DNA from: Candidatus Aegiribacteria sp.
Lineage (GTDB): Bacteria > Fermentibacterota > Fermentibacteria > Fermentibacterales > JCC-6
Reading direction: 5' to 3'
DNA length: 31,629 nucleotides
Assembly: GCA_030638185.1 (NCBI GenBank)
Contig: DAOWFD010000181.1
Span: 1-31,629, forward strand
This document shows, one piece after another, positions 22,596-30,320 of the stretch (position 1 is the first letter of the stretch; each line of letters begins with the position of its first letter). Below the pieces are notes generated by a model. It had not been told where the DNA came from and did no database searches. It worked only from the letters and a program-made list of their open reading frames with translations. The translations under genes and the position numbers were made by a program.

Positions 22596-24073
22596 TTACC
22601 GCCGCCCTCTCCCGGAGAAACCTTGCTTCTTCTGAACAAGTGCTTGCGGAAAGTTCCGAAAGCCCGGAGAGTTCTTCTTCCCTCGGTAAATGGGTGTCTC
22701 AGTGATTGAAAGCTCTTGTACAGAAGGTACCCGGGGCGGAGGTAAAAGCGTTTTCTGGCGAGATTACACCATTCCACAAGGGTCTCCGATGGAAGTCCCG
22801 GGAGATCCACAACACAGTTGTGAAGCCCCTCTTCCGTTACCCATCGATTGTAGTTCTCGGTTCTCAGTTTTTCCTCTTTCCTGTACTGGTCGTAAAGCCT
22901 TGTTCCGGGATAGGCCATAATGGGGAAGAACTGGGCGGTGTCCGGGGCGAGTTTCAGGGACATCTGAAAAGTGTCCTCAAGAGTTTCAGGTGTTTCGCCC
23001 GGGTTGCCGGCCATGAAGCATCCGTGAACCAGAAGACCTGCTTTTCCTGCCCTTTCGGCGAATTCCATGTTCTGCTCGACAGTTGTTCCCTTGTTCACGG
23101 CGTTAAGAATTTTCTGTGAACCGGATTCATAGCCAACAATAATCAGCCTGCAGCCTGCAGCCTTCATTTTCCGCATGGCTTCAAGGGAGAGGTTGGCTCT
23201 TACGTTAGCTGTCCATGGAATACGATTACCGTTCCTTATAAGAACTTCTGAGATATCTTCGACTCTCTTGCTGTCAATAGAAAAAGTATCGTCCTCTATG
23301 ACTATTTCCTGGATACCGGGAAAATGATCATGAAAAAGCCCGAACTCCTCAGCCACATGTTCCGCCGAGCGAACCCGGTAGCCCTCCCTGTGCATGACCT
23401 GCGGCCAGACACAGAAGGAGCATCTATAGGGACAGCCGCGGCTTGTAATGGTCATTACGCTGGGGAACCTTGCCGCAGCGAAGAAATAATTTTCCGGGTC
23501 TAAATGCCTGCTGTAGATATCAGCAAGGAATGGCAGTGAATCCAGGTCATCTATCATTTTTCTGGGGCCTGTGTCAACTAGTTCTCCCCTGATATTAAGG
23601 CAGAGCCCCGGCACGTCGGAAGAATTTCCTCCTCCGTCCAGTTTTTCAGCCACATCAACAAGAGTGGTGTCGTATTCCCCCACGGCGATACCATCCAATG
23701 ATGGAGCAAGCTTCAGGCATTGAACGGGAAGTGCGCTGACATGAGTTCCCACCAGTAGAACAAAAGTATGCTGAAGATATTTCTTGATCATGGAAGCTAT
23801 CCTCAGGTCACTGTAGATGGATGGAGTTGAAGTATCTACAACTGTAAATTCCGGATTAAATTCAGCCAGCATCCGGAGCATATCACGCTCATTAATTCCC
23901 TCCGCGGGGCAGTCAAGGAAGAGAACCTCATGACCGGCCTCTTCAAGAGCTCCCGTACCGTGAGCCAGCCAGAAGGGCCAGTACAGAGTTCCACTCTTGT
24001 TGATGGCCGGAGAGCGGGATGTCCTTGAGAATCTTCCGTTCATGAATGGAGGATTAACAACCGCTGCTTTCAT
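22592..24073 (-). CDS. B12-binding domain radical SAM protein
   Basis: This is a 493-aa cobalamin-type radical SAM protein, the third in the window. N-terminal half: VVNPPFMNGRFSRTSRSPA, FTVVDTSTPSIYSDLR, LLVGTHVSALP and GIAVGEYDTT. The core has TSRGCPYRCSFCVWPQVM, with Cys214, Cys218 and Cys221, followed by IVIEDDTFSID, IVGYESGSQ and CFMAGNPGET. The ATG at 24073 overlaps the upstream GT4 stop (ATGA); the longer frame to 24124 is rejected because MKAAVVNPPF is the conserved beginning. It lies in the middle of the glycosyltransferase run, coupled on both sides, so a role in the same glycan is very likely. Methylation or another C-C/C-H change on a sugar or lipid intermediate is inference. Confidence 0.88.
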   Translation of the reverse strand: MKAAVVNPPFMNGRFSRTSRSPAINKSGTLYWPFWLAHGTGALEEAGHEVLFLDCPAEGINERDMLRMLAEFNPEFTVVDTSTPSIYSDLRIASMIKKYLQHTFVLLVGTHVSALPVQCLKLAPSLDGIAVGEYDTTLVDVAEKLDGGGNSSDVPGLCLNIRGELVDTGPRKMIDDLDSLPFLADIYSRHLDPENYFFAAARFPSVMTITSRGCPYRCSFCVWPQVMHREGYRVRSAEHVAEEFGLFHDHFPGIQEIVIEDDTFSIDSKRVEDISEVLIRNGNRIPWTANVRANLSLEAMRKMKAAGCRLIIVGYESGSQKILNAVNKGTTVEQNMEFAERAGKAGLLVHGCFMAGNPGETPETLEDTFQMSLKLAPDTAQFFPIMAYPGTRLYDQYRKEEKLRTENYNRWVTEEGLHNCVVDLPGLPSETLVEWCNLARKRFYLRPGYLLYKSFQSLRHPFTEGRRTLRAFGTFRKHLFRRSKVSPGEGGGK

Positions 24074-25161
24074 GATGTGATTACCCCGATCCTGTCTGCA
24101 ATTACCGAAGCGGTTTTTTTCCACGAATAGTTACCCGCCCTCTCGAGAGCCTTTCGGGCAAGCTTTCTTCTGAGATCAGGTTGAGAGGTGAGTATGGCCA
24201 TCCCTCGCATTATATCCTCAACTGATTCAGGATTCACAAGAATACCCGCATCCCCGACCAACTCCTCAAGGGCCGTTCCGGAGGAAGCTACAACGGGAGA
24301 ACCGGCAGCCATGGCTTCAAGGGCGGGAAGACCGAAACCCTCCTTCAGAGACGGAATCACCAGGCCGGTACAGGAGCGATACAGTTTTCTCAGCTCATCG
24401 TCAGTAACATGGGATAGAACTGTAATACTGTCAGTTGCGGAGCATTCCTGCACATCGCGCATGAAATCACCGAAGGCCCGGTCCCTTCGGACGACCATTT
24501 TCATCTCGGGGAAACGGGGGTTGATGGCCTTCAGTCTTGCGTAAGCCACAATAAGCCTTGTAACATTCTTGTAGGCCCTGGCGTTTCCTACGTAGAGAAG
24601 GTAATCCTTCCTTTCAGAACCCCCCTTTTCATCACCTGAGAACAGATCCTGTCCAGCCCCCGCAACAAAGGCTTTCTTCTCTGCTCCGGGAAATACTCTC
24701 CGCAGATCACTGAGGGATGCCTCTGAAAGAACAGATATTGCGCGGGCGTGGCCGATAGATCTCTTAATTCTTATCCTGAACAGGAATCTTGCAAGGATAT
24801 TTCTTAAAAAACTGCTTCCGAAATATCCTGGCATATTCAGTACCATAAGGTCATGAACTGACAAGACCGTTGGAATGGAAGGTGACGGTCCTGCCATTGA
24901 AAAATTCAGGTAACAGTCGGCTCCCGAAGACTCGATGAAGGGAACCAGCTCCCGGTTCTCCCCCCGGCGGAACCTCACGGCGCTGCTCTTAACGGTTTCA
25001 ACGGGTAAGCCATCAACTTGCGGTGCTGCCTCTGGATTAACTATAACGGAGAGTTTCCAGCCTGGCTCAAGTCTTGAGAGGGCCTTCATCACTCCGAGGG
25101 AATACCTGCCGATGCCGTCAACATGTATCTGCAGTGCCCTGGCGTCCATTATAAGGTGCAT
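24070..25161 (-). CDS. Family 4 glycosyltransferase
   Basis: This 363-aa retaining GT-B glycosyltransferase (GT4) is cytoplasmic or peripheral to the membrane. N-terminal acceptor domain: MDARALQIHVDGIGRYSLGV. C-terminal donor domain: DYLLYVGNARAYKNVTRLIV, VLSHVTDDELRKLYRSC and LKEGFGLPALEAMAAGSPVV, where the two Glu residues of the EX7E motif contact the nucleotide sugar. Mannosyl- or related hexosyltransferases of O-antigen loci share this layout. ATG 25161 has GGGAG six bases upstream. The stop overlaps the start of the radical SAM gene downstream. The exact sugar is not assignable. Confidence 0.92.
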   Translation of the reverse strand: MHLIMDARALQIHVDGIGRYSLGVMKALSRLEPGWKLSVIVNPEAAPQVDGLPVETVKSSAVRFRRGENRELVPFIESSGADCYLNFSMAGPSPSIPTVLSVHDLMVLNMPGYFGSSFLRNILARFLFRIRIKRSIGHARAISVLSEASLSDLRRVFPGAEKKAFVAGAGQDLFSGDEKGGSERKDYLLYVGNARAYKNVTRLIVAYARLKAINPRFPEMKMVVRRDRAFGDFMRDVQECSATDSITVLSHVTDDELRKLYRSCTGLVIPSLKEGFGLPALEAMAAGSPVVASSGTALEELVGDAGILVNPESVEDIMRGMAILTSQPDLRRKLARKALERAGNYSWKKTASVIADRIGVITS

Positions 25162-25278
25162 GTACCACTCCCGGAGTTAACGTTCGCGGAAAGATAATTC
25201 CCTCTTTATTGCATTGTACAGGATTACAGGTATCCGAGACCCCGTCTTCCAATTGAATCTGCTCTCCGCTTTCAATAG

Positions 25279-26505
25279 TCATTCATCGCTGCTTTCTGCG
25301 CGTACGGCTCGTTTTATAATACCAGAAAGGATCTCCGCCAATCTGTTGCCGGCTTCTTTCATTGATCTTTCTTCGGTTACAAACTTCCTGCCCTTGAGAA
25401 TCAGGTTGTTTCTTAACTCATCGTTCAGAAGAACTTTTTCAAGAACAGAGGCCATTTCAGCCGGATCGCGGTTAACAAGTATACCGTTCTTTCCGCTGTT
25501 TATATTGTCGATGAATCCACCCTCTCTTACAGCAATAACCGGAAGACCGCACGCCATGGCTTCAAGAGGAATCAGGCCGTAGGGTTCATTGTGCTGGCAG
25601 CAGAGGACAGCTTTACATATGCTGTAAAACCGCCTGAGTTCTTCATTTGAGATTTCTTTTTCCAAGCACAGATCTATTCCCAGCTCAGAGGCTTTTCTTT
25701 CAAGATCAGCTCCGTATCCGGGGTATTCCCTATCCGCGATAACCGTGAGGGCAGGTCTTTTATCGGGAGGGATACGTGAGACAACATCCATTGCCATTTC
25801 ATGGCCCTTGAAAGGCCACAGGGCTCCGATGCTGAGAATCATATTCCTTCTGACGGCATTCTTCTCGATGTGGAAGAAGTCCGTATCTACACCTGGTCTT
25901 ACTATGGAGGATTCCAGTCCGTAAATATCGATAATCCTGTTCTTCATCCAGCTGGAAAAGGTGACAATACCATCTGCGTTCATTACCGCTTCTCTGTCCT
26001 TAATCCTTTCCAGTGCTCTCAATGGAGCGAGGAGAAGCCGGGAAAATCCATTTCTGGTCCTCCTTATCAGTTCCTTTTCGTAGATATGGCGGGGAAATTC
26101 GTAACAGAAGTAAATGGATGGAACCGTCAGATACTTCAGAACGGGCGGAGCCGCTAAGAACATGGAATTGTGCACGAGTACGATATCCGATGTGGAATTA
26201 ATCTCCGCCGCAATTTTAGAGCAAAGCCTGTCAAAGGCTCTCAGCCTTGCGGGCAGAGACAAAGGAGCCGCAAGCTTTCTTAAGCCGCAAATTCTTCCAC
26301 CCCCCCGGAAGGGCCATTCCTTTATGGAAATACTTCCGGGAATATTCAGGCAGGAAGAGCCCTCGGGATGGTGAACGGTTATGGAAAAGAAGTGCTCAAG
26401 CTGACGAAGTAGTGCCCCCGCGACATTGATACCTCCGCCGACCGGCAGATTATGAAATACTGCCAGTTCCGGCCGAACGCGGGGTGATTCAGGAATATCC
26501 GCCAT
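25279..26505 (-). CDS. Family 4 glycosyltransferase
   Basis: This 408-aa GT-B glycosyltransferase has N-terminal LAVFHNLPVGGGINVAGALL, then SIVRPGVDTDFFH, ILSIGALWPFKGHEMAMDVV, EISNEELRRFYSICKAVLCC and the EX7E region NEPYGLIPLEAMACGLPVIA. ATG 26505 is chosen because AAGGAGGAGA directly precedes it on the minus strand; the longer frame starting at 26568 lacks a ribosome-binding site. It is the first gene of the minus-strand run, divergent from the GT2 at 26612 across about 106 bases. A 117-base gap separates it from the next GT4, the largest gap in the run. Confidence 0.92.
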   Translation of the reverse strand: MADIPESPRVRPELAVFHNLPVGGGINVAGALLRQLEHFFSITVHHPEGSSCLNIPGSISIKEWPFRGGGRICGLRKLAAPLSLPARLRAFDRLCSKIAAEINSTSDIVLVHNSMFLAAPPVLKYLTVPSIYFCYEFPRHIYEKELIRRTRNGFSRLLLAPLRALERIKDREAVMNADGIVTFSSWMKNRIIDIYGLESSIVRPGVDTDFFHIEKNAVRRNMILSIGALWPFKGHEMAMDVVSRIPPDKRPALTVIADREYPGYGADLERKASELGIDLCLEKEISNEELRRFYSICKAVLCCQHNEPYGLIPLEAMACGLPVIAVREGGFIDNINSGKNGILVNRDPAEMASVLEKVLLNDELRNNLILKGRKFVTEERSMKEAGNRLAEILSGIIKRAVRAESSDE

Positions 26506-26611
26506 TCTCCTCCTTACGTTGAAAGTTTCTGAACGCTTGCGCAGTTTCAATATTATATATTCTACCATAAACTAACACGATTCAGGTTTTGGGAAAACCG
26601 GAGGAATCCTT
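26506..26611. promoter_or_regulatory. Divergent intergenic region between two glycan operons
   Basis: This is 106 bases between a minus-strand GT4 start and a plus-strand GT2 start. The centre is AT-rich (CAATATTATATATTCTACC) and offers several -10-like hexamers on both strands, without one clear -35/-10 pair. It should hold the promoters of both runs. The strong ribosome-binding sites at its ends, GGAGG before 26612 and AAGGAGGAG before 26505, define both starts. Confidence 0.45.
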
Positions 26612-27517
26612 ATGCGTGTAGCTGTCGTTCTGGTTAACTATGGACAGTGGGAACTGACAAGGAAGTGCATCGATTCTCTGGATCGGTCCCGCTGTGTGGA
26701 TATCAGTATTACGCTCATAGACAACTGTTCGCCCGGTCCGGTGCCTTCATGGGTTAGTATCCGGAAAGACCTGAGATTCAGGCAGATGGATAAAAATAGA
26801 GGTTTTGCCGGGGGAAACAATGCAGGATTTCAGATGGCCGTTGACGATCAGGCTGAATACACGTTCTTTCTGAACAACGATGCCGAGGTAGCCCCCGAAA
26901 CAGTTGTAAACATGGCACGGTATCTAAGAGATAACAGGAAAGTCGGTATTGTAGCGCCGTTCGTGTACTGGGCATCTGAGCCTGAAAGACTCTGGAGCGC
27001 CGGCGGGAAATTGGTCAAATTGAAAATGCGATTTGAGCAGGTGAACATTTCTGAGAAGGAATACAGTCCCAACGAGGGAGTGCCGGTGGATTTTGTGTCG
27101 GGATGCGCCATGATGATACGGACAGATCTTTTCAGCAGGATCGGTGGTTTCAGGGAAGACTTCTTCATGTATTACGAGGATGCTGATCTTTGCAGAAAAG
27201 TTATTGAGCAGGGTTATTTGGTCGAAGTGCTTCCTTCGGAAACGGTCCTTCACAGCGTGGCTTCCGGAAGCGGCGGAGAGCTTTCCAAAATTGCCATCTA
27301 CTTTTCTGAAAGGAACAGGATAGTCCTTTCACGCGATATGCTCTCTCCTTCGATGAGGTTTATTTTCGTGGTCTACAAGAGCGCAGTTCTGATAGTAATG
27401 ACAGTGAAATTCCTCCTCTTGCAGAGTCCCGAACTGATTCCTTGCATATGGCGTGGATACTTCGACGGTCTTGCCGGAAGGACCGGGTATTCAGATGTGA
27501 TAGTAAATCTCATCTGA
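26612..27517 (+). CDS. Family 2 glycosyltransferase (rhamnosyltransferase/WbbL-like)
   Basis: This 301-aa inverting GT2 contains VVLVNYGQWELTRKCIDSLD, TLIDNCSPGPV, DKNRGFAGGNNAGFQMAVDD (the NxGFAGGNN hallmark of the rhamnosyltransferase-like group), the metal site FFLNNDAEVAPET, and FVSGCAMMIRTDLFSRIGGF with FMYYEDADLCRKV. One hydrophobic helix near residue 250-270 may attach it to the membrane. GGAGG lies seven bases before the ATG. Related enzymes add L-rhamnose or similar sugars to O-antigens or cell-wall glycans; the sugar here is inferred only at family level. It is the first gene of a plus-strand run leading to the O-antigen ligase. Confidence 0.9.
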   Translation: MRVAVVLVNYGQWELTRKCIDSLDRSRCVDISITLIDNCSPGPVPSWVSIRKDLRFRQMDKNRGFAGGNNAGFQMAVDDQAEYTFFLNNDAEVAPETVVNMARYLRDNRKVGIVAPFVYWASEPERLWSAGGKLVKLKMRFEQVNISEKEYSPNEGVPVDFVSGCAMMIRTDLFSRIGGFREDFFMYYEDADLCRKVIEQGYLVEVLPSETVLHSVASGSGGELSKIAIYFSERNRIVLSRDMLSPSMRFIFVVYKSAVLIVMTVKFLLLQSPELIPCIWRGYFDGLAGRTGYSDVIVNLI

Positions 27518-27642
27518 AAGATATCAGTGTAACTCTTTCCAAAACGCCCGTATTGGTTATCTTACCCCCTGCCATCTTCCTCATACTGGTGTATTTGATC
27601 CGGGGAGTTGAAGAAAAAACCTGATTCAGGAGGATTTCATAG

Positions 27643-27927
27643 ATGATATGCAGAAACTGCGGATACAGATACGATAGAAGAACCGTTGGTTTCGGAACCC
27701 TGTGTGAAAGCTGCGGGGAATATCTTCATACCTGCTTCAACTGTGACATCTACGATTCAAAAGCGGAGAGATGCCGGTCACTTACCACTGAAGCTGTCAG
27801 TGATAGAAAAAGTAGAAATTACTGCGAGGAATTCGTAAAAAATACAGATATTGTACCTGGATCGGATTCGGGGAGAGGAAAAACCTCTGACGATTTCAAA
27901 ACTCTTTTCAGCATGGACGGGGAGTAG
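27643..27927 (+). CDS. Small zinc-ribbon-like cysteine-rich protein
   Basis: This 94-aa protein contains two apparent metal sites. The first is CRNC...CESC (Cys3, Cys6, Cys21, Cys24), a zinc-ribbon pattern. The second is CFNC (Cys31, Cys34) with Cys44 and Cys61 in the setting TEAVSDRKSRNYCEEF. This second pattern resembles a small protein family with a CxxCxxYD...C...E.V.D...NFC..F signature found in varied bacteria, whose role is unknown. The C-terminal 30 residues are polar and probably disordered. AGGAGG is nine bases upstream of the ATG. Its place between a glycosyltransferase and the O-antigen ligase suggests co-transcription, not necessarily a role in glycan making. Confidence 0.8.
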   Translation: MICRNCGYRYDRRTVGFGTLCESCGEYLHTCFNCDIYDSKAERCRSLTTEAVSDRKSRNYCEEFVKNTDIVPGSDSGRGKTSDDFKTLFSMDGE

Positions 27928-27965
27928 ACCATCTCAGTCAACTTTTTTAAACCGGAGAGAAAGAT

Positions 27966-29462
27966 ATGAGGACACTGTCCCCTGACCTGAATAATATTTC
28001 GGTATGCAGGCTCAATCTCCGTGGCATAATTGCTATGCTTCTGCTTACAGCGGTATACTTCGTCTGTTTCTTTTACCTTCCCCAGAAGATGCGTTACCTG
28101 CTGTTTGCCGGGACAGCTCTTGTCGTCATATTTTTCGTTAGACCAAAACCCGGTTTCTGGCTTCCTCTGTTACCTCTGGTTTTCATGGCAGGCGGATCAA
28201 CACTGCCAACGGGTTCGTTCAATATCGCCATTGCGACCATGGTTATGACAGCGTTTACTTTTTTCTACATTGCCGACAGGTTACTCTGGAACAAGCCCCT
28301 GTTTGTACCGTCTCCCTACCTTTTCTATATTTTCATCGCGATTCTTATTCAAGTGTTAAGCGTATTCATATCAATCCATTTGCACGGGCAGCATCGGTGG
28401 AATGCTATACGAGACGGTAGCAGTCTCTTTTTATTCTTTCCTCTTGCGGTGATCATTCCCTCCATTTGCAGAACGGAGAATAAATACAATCAGCTACTGC
28501 GGGCGATAGTGATAGCAATTCTGGCAGCTGCAGCTATAGGAGTAATGCAATATTTCTCGATCACAAGTTTCTCAAGAGTAGATATGAGCCTTGGATATGT
28601 ATATCGAGGAAGGGTTGCGAGTCTCTTCGGCAACGCAAACATATTCGCAGGCTACCTTGAGCTGGGCATCCCCCTTGCCATCGCTCTGTTCTTCAGAGAG
28701 AAAGACGTAAGGTGGAAAATCACCGCAGCTGCCGCGGTTGTCCTTGGTGTTCTCAGTATTCTGTATACCTTCTCAAGGGGGGGGCTGATCTGCGCTTTTA
28801 TAGGCTGCGGAATAACCTTGATGTACATTTTCAGGTCGAAGGTATGGATACCTGTACTTCTGGGTGTTCTGGCGGTATTCTCCCTGATAAAGAGTGCGGA
28901 TACCTTCGAAAGACAGATGAGCTTTTTCATGAATCCAAAGGCACACCTGAACCAGCCAACTCTCCTTCACAGATACATTACATACCGCGGTTTCTTTAAT
29001 CAATTTGCAGAATCTCCCGTGACAGGTGTCGGATGGGGAGCCAAGGAATTCTTCTGGGGAAGGTCACGGATATACAGCTTCTGGGAGGTAAGGCACGGAA
29101 AGAGTACTGAAAGGATTCTCACGTTTGGAGGACTGAACAGCCTTTTCCTCAATCATGCTGTGAAAGGGGGAATCGTATCCGTTGTCTCCGTTCTTCTGGT
29201 GTTCGCAGCTATTTTTGCTGCCTTTCTCAAGGCATTCAGAAGAGGAGGAGGCGCTGTTGCGGTTGCCCTTGCTGCAGGAATATTCAGTTTCATGATCCAT
29301 CAGATAATAGGTAACCAGCTAAGATTCCCAACTGTCAATTCGCAGTTCTGGTTTGTTTCGGGCCTTCTGCTTGTCCTTGCTACTTCTGATTTCAGAAAAC
29401 CTGACAGAGAAGAAAAAAAAGAATCACAGCAATCACCGGAACCGGTATTACATAGAAGCTGA
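27966..29462 (+). CDS. O-antigen ligase/polymerase family membrane protein (Wzy/WaaL-like)
   Basis: This 498-aa polytopic membrane protein has about eleven or twelve hydrophobic helices and a large periplasmic loop between about residues 310 and 400. The Wzy_C-type signature is visible: GRVASLFGNANIFAGYLELG, ILYTFSRGGLICAF, and later in the loop FNQFAESPVTGVGWGAKEFF with conserved Arg and His residues. Members polymerise lipid-linked repeat units or ligate finished glycan to lipid A core or proteins; the two activities cannot be told apart by sequence. GGAG is upstream of the ATG. It lies 18 bases before the sulfotransferase gene. The C-terminal tail is charged and cytoplasmic. Confidence 0.9.
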   Translation: MRTLSPDLNNISVCRLNLRGIIAMLLLTAVYFVCFFYLPQKMRYLLFAGTALVVIFFVRPKPGFWLPLLPLVFMAGGSTLPTGSFNIAIATMVMTAFTFFYIADRLLWNKPLFVPSPYLFYIFIAILIQVLSVFISIHLHGQHRWNAIRDGSSLFLFFPLAVIIPSICRTENKYNQLLRAIVIAILAAAAIGVMQYFSITSFSRVDMSLGYVYRGRVASLFGNANIFAGYLELGIPLAIALFFREKDVRWKITAAAAVVLGVLSILYTFSRGGLICAFIGCGITLMYIFRSKVWIPVLLGVLAVFSLIKSADTFERQMSFFMNPKAHLNQPTLLHRYITYRGFFNQFAESPVTGVGWGAKEFFWGRSRIYSFWEVRHGKSTERILTFGGLNSLFLNHAVKGGIVSVVSVLLVFAAIFAAFLKAFRRGGGAVAVALAAGIFSFMIHQIIGNQLRFPTVNSQFWFVSGLLLVLATSDFRKPDREEKKESQQSPEPVLHRS

Positions 29463-29480
29463 AAAGACGAAAGGGGAAAA

Positions 29481-30320
29481 ATGTCCGTTATTCCAGAAGA
29501 TGCCTACGTAATAATCATCGGAGCGATGAAGAGCGGAACCACGTCCCTCTATTCATACCTTGCTCAGCATCCGGAAATATGCGAATGTAGAATAAAGGAA
29601 CCGGAGTATTTCTCTCAGCATCAGAAACATGGGGTTCGGGATAAGAAGTACGAGGAATTATGGGATTTCGATGAAACCGTTCACAGGTACGTACTGGAAG
29701 GCTCAACGGGATACACTAAATACCCCCTGGAAAAAGACATTCCCGGAAAAATCAGTGAATACAGTATCAACCCCCGGTTCTTATATATACTTAGAGATCC
29801 CTTTGAAAGAATCGAATCCCATTACAACGCTGGCCGTTTCAACCCCGAATGGAATCGATCAATCATTGATGAACACTTGATTAACGTCAGTAACTATTAT
29901 ATGCAGCTGCAGCGTTTCAGAAAATATTTTCACCGCGACAGATTTCTTCTGCTGGATTTCTGTGAACTCAGGACTTCACCGGAAAAAGTACTTCGCAGAA
30001 TTTACAGTTTTCTTAAACTGGAATATAGTAACTTCCCCGATTTCTATGACATAGAGAATATAACTATTGACAGAACAAAGTGGGAACTTACCTACAAAAA
30101 ACTCATCAGAACCGTTGGAATAAACAGGATTATCCCGGAACCCCTGAAAAAAGTCTGCCGCAGGGTGTTCTCAAAAGCAAATCCACTTCCTAAAAGGCTG
30201 CTGGGTGAAGATGAAAGAGAGAGAGTCTACGGTATTCTCAAAGAAGATATGATAAGGCTTCGTGATGAGTACGGATTCGATACGGGTAAATGGGGCTTTG
30301 GAACAGACAGAGGATCATGA
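29481..30320 (+). CDS. Sulfotransferase-domain protein (PAPS-dependent)
   Basis: This 279-aa protein should transfer sulfate from 3'-phosphoadenosine-5'-phosphosulfate. The 5'-phosphosulfate loop is VIIIGAMKSGTTSLYSYLAQ (Lys17 to Ser22). The 3'-phosphate region is FLYILRDPFERIESHYNAG, with the Arg and Ser expected there. Both resemble the NodH/heparan-type sulfotransferase domain. No membrane segment is present. The gene is directly downstream of the O-antigen ligase, so a sulfated surface glycan or glycolipid is the likely product. No PAPS-synthesis genes are in the window. AGGGG precedes the ATG. Its TGA overlaps the opposite-strand flippase stop in the palindrome TCATGA (30315-30320). Confidence 0.9.
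   Translation: MSVIPEDAYVIIIGAMKSGTTSLYSYLAQHPEICECRIKEPEYFSQHQKHGVRDKKYEELWDFDETVHRYVLEGSTGYTKYPLEKDIPGKISEYSINPRFLYILRDPFERIESHYNAGRFNPEWNRSIIDEHLINVSNYYMQLQRFRKYFHRDRFLLLDFCELRTSPEKVLRRIYSFLKLEYSNFPDFYDIENITIDRTKWELTYKKLIRTVGINRIIPEPLKKVCRRVFSKANPLPKRLLGEDERERVYGILKEDMIRLRDEYGFDTGKWGFGTDRGS

Noticed and set aside
30315..30320. TCATGA palindrome as a regulatory site
   Set aside because: It is just the shared overlap of two convergent stop codons.
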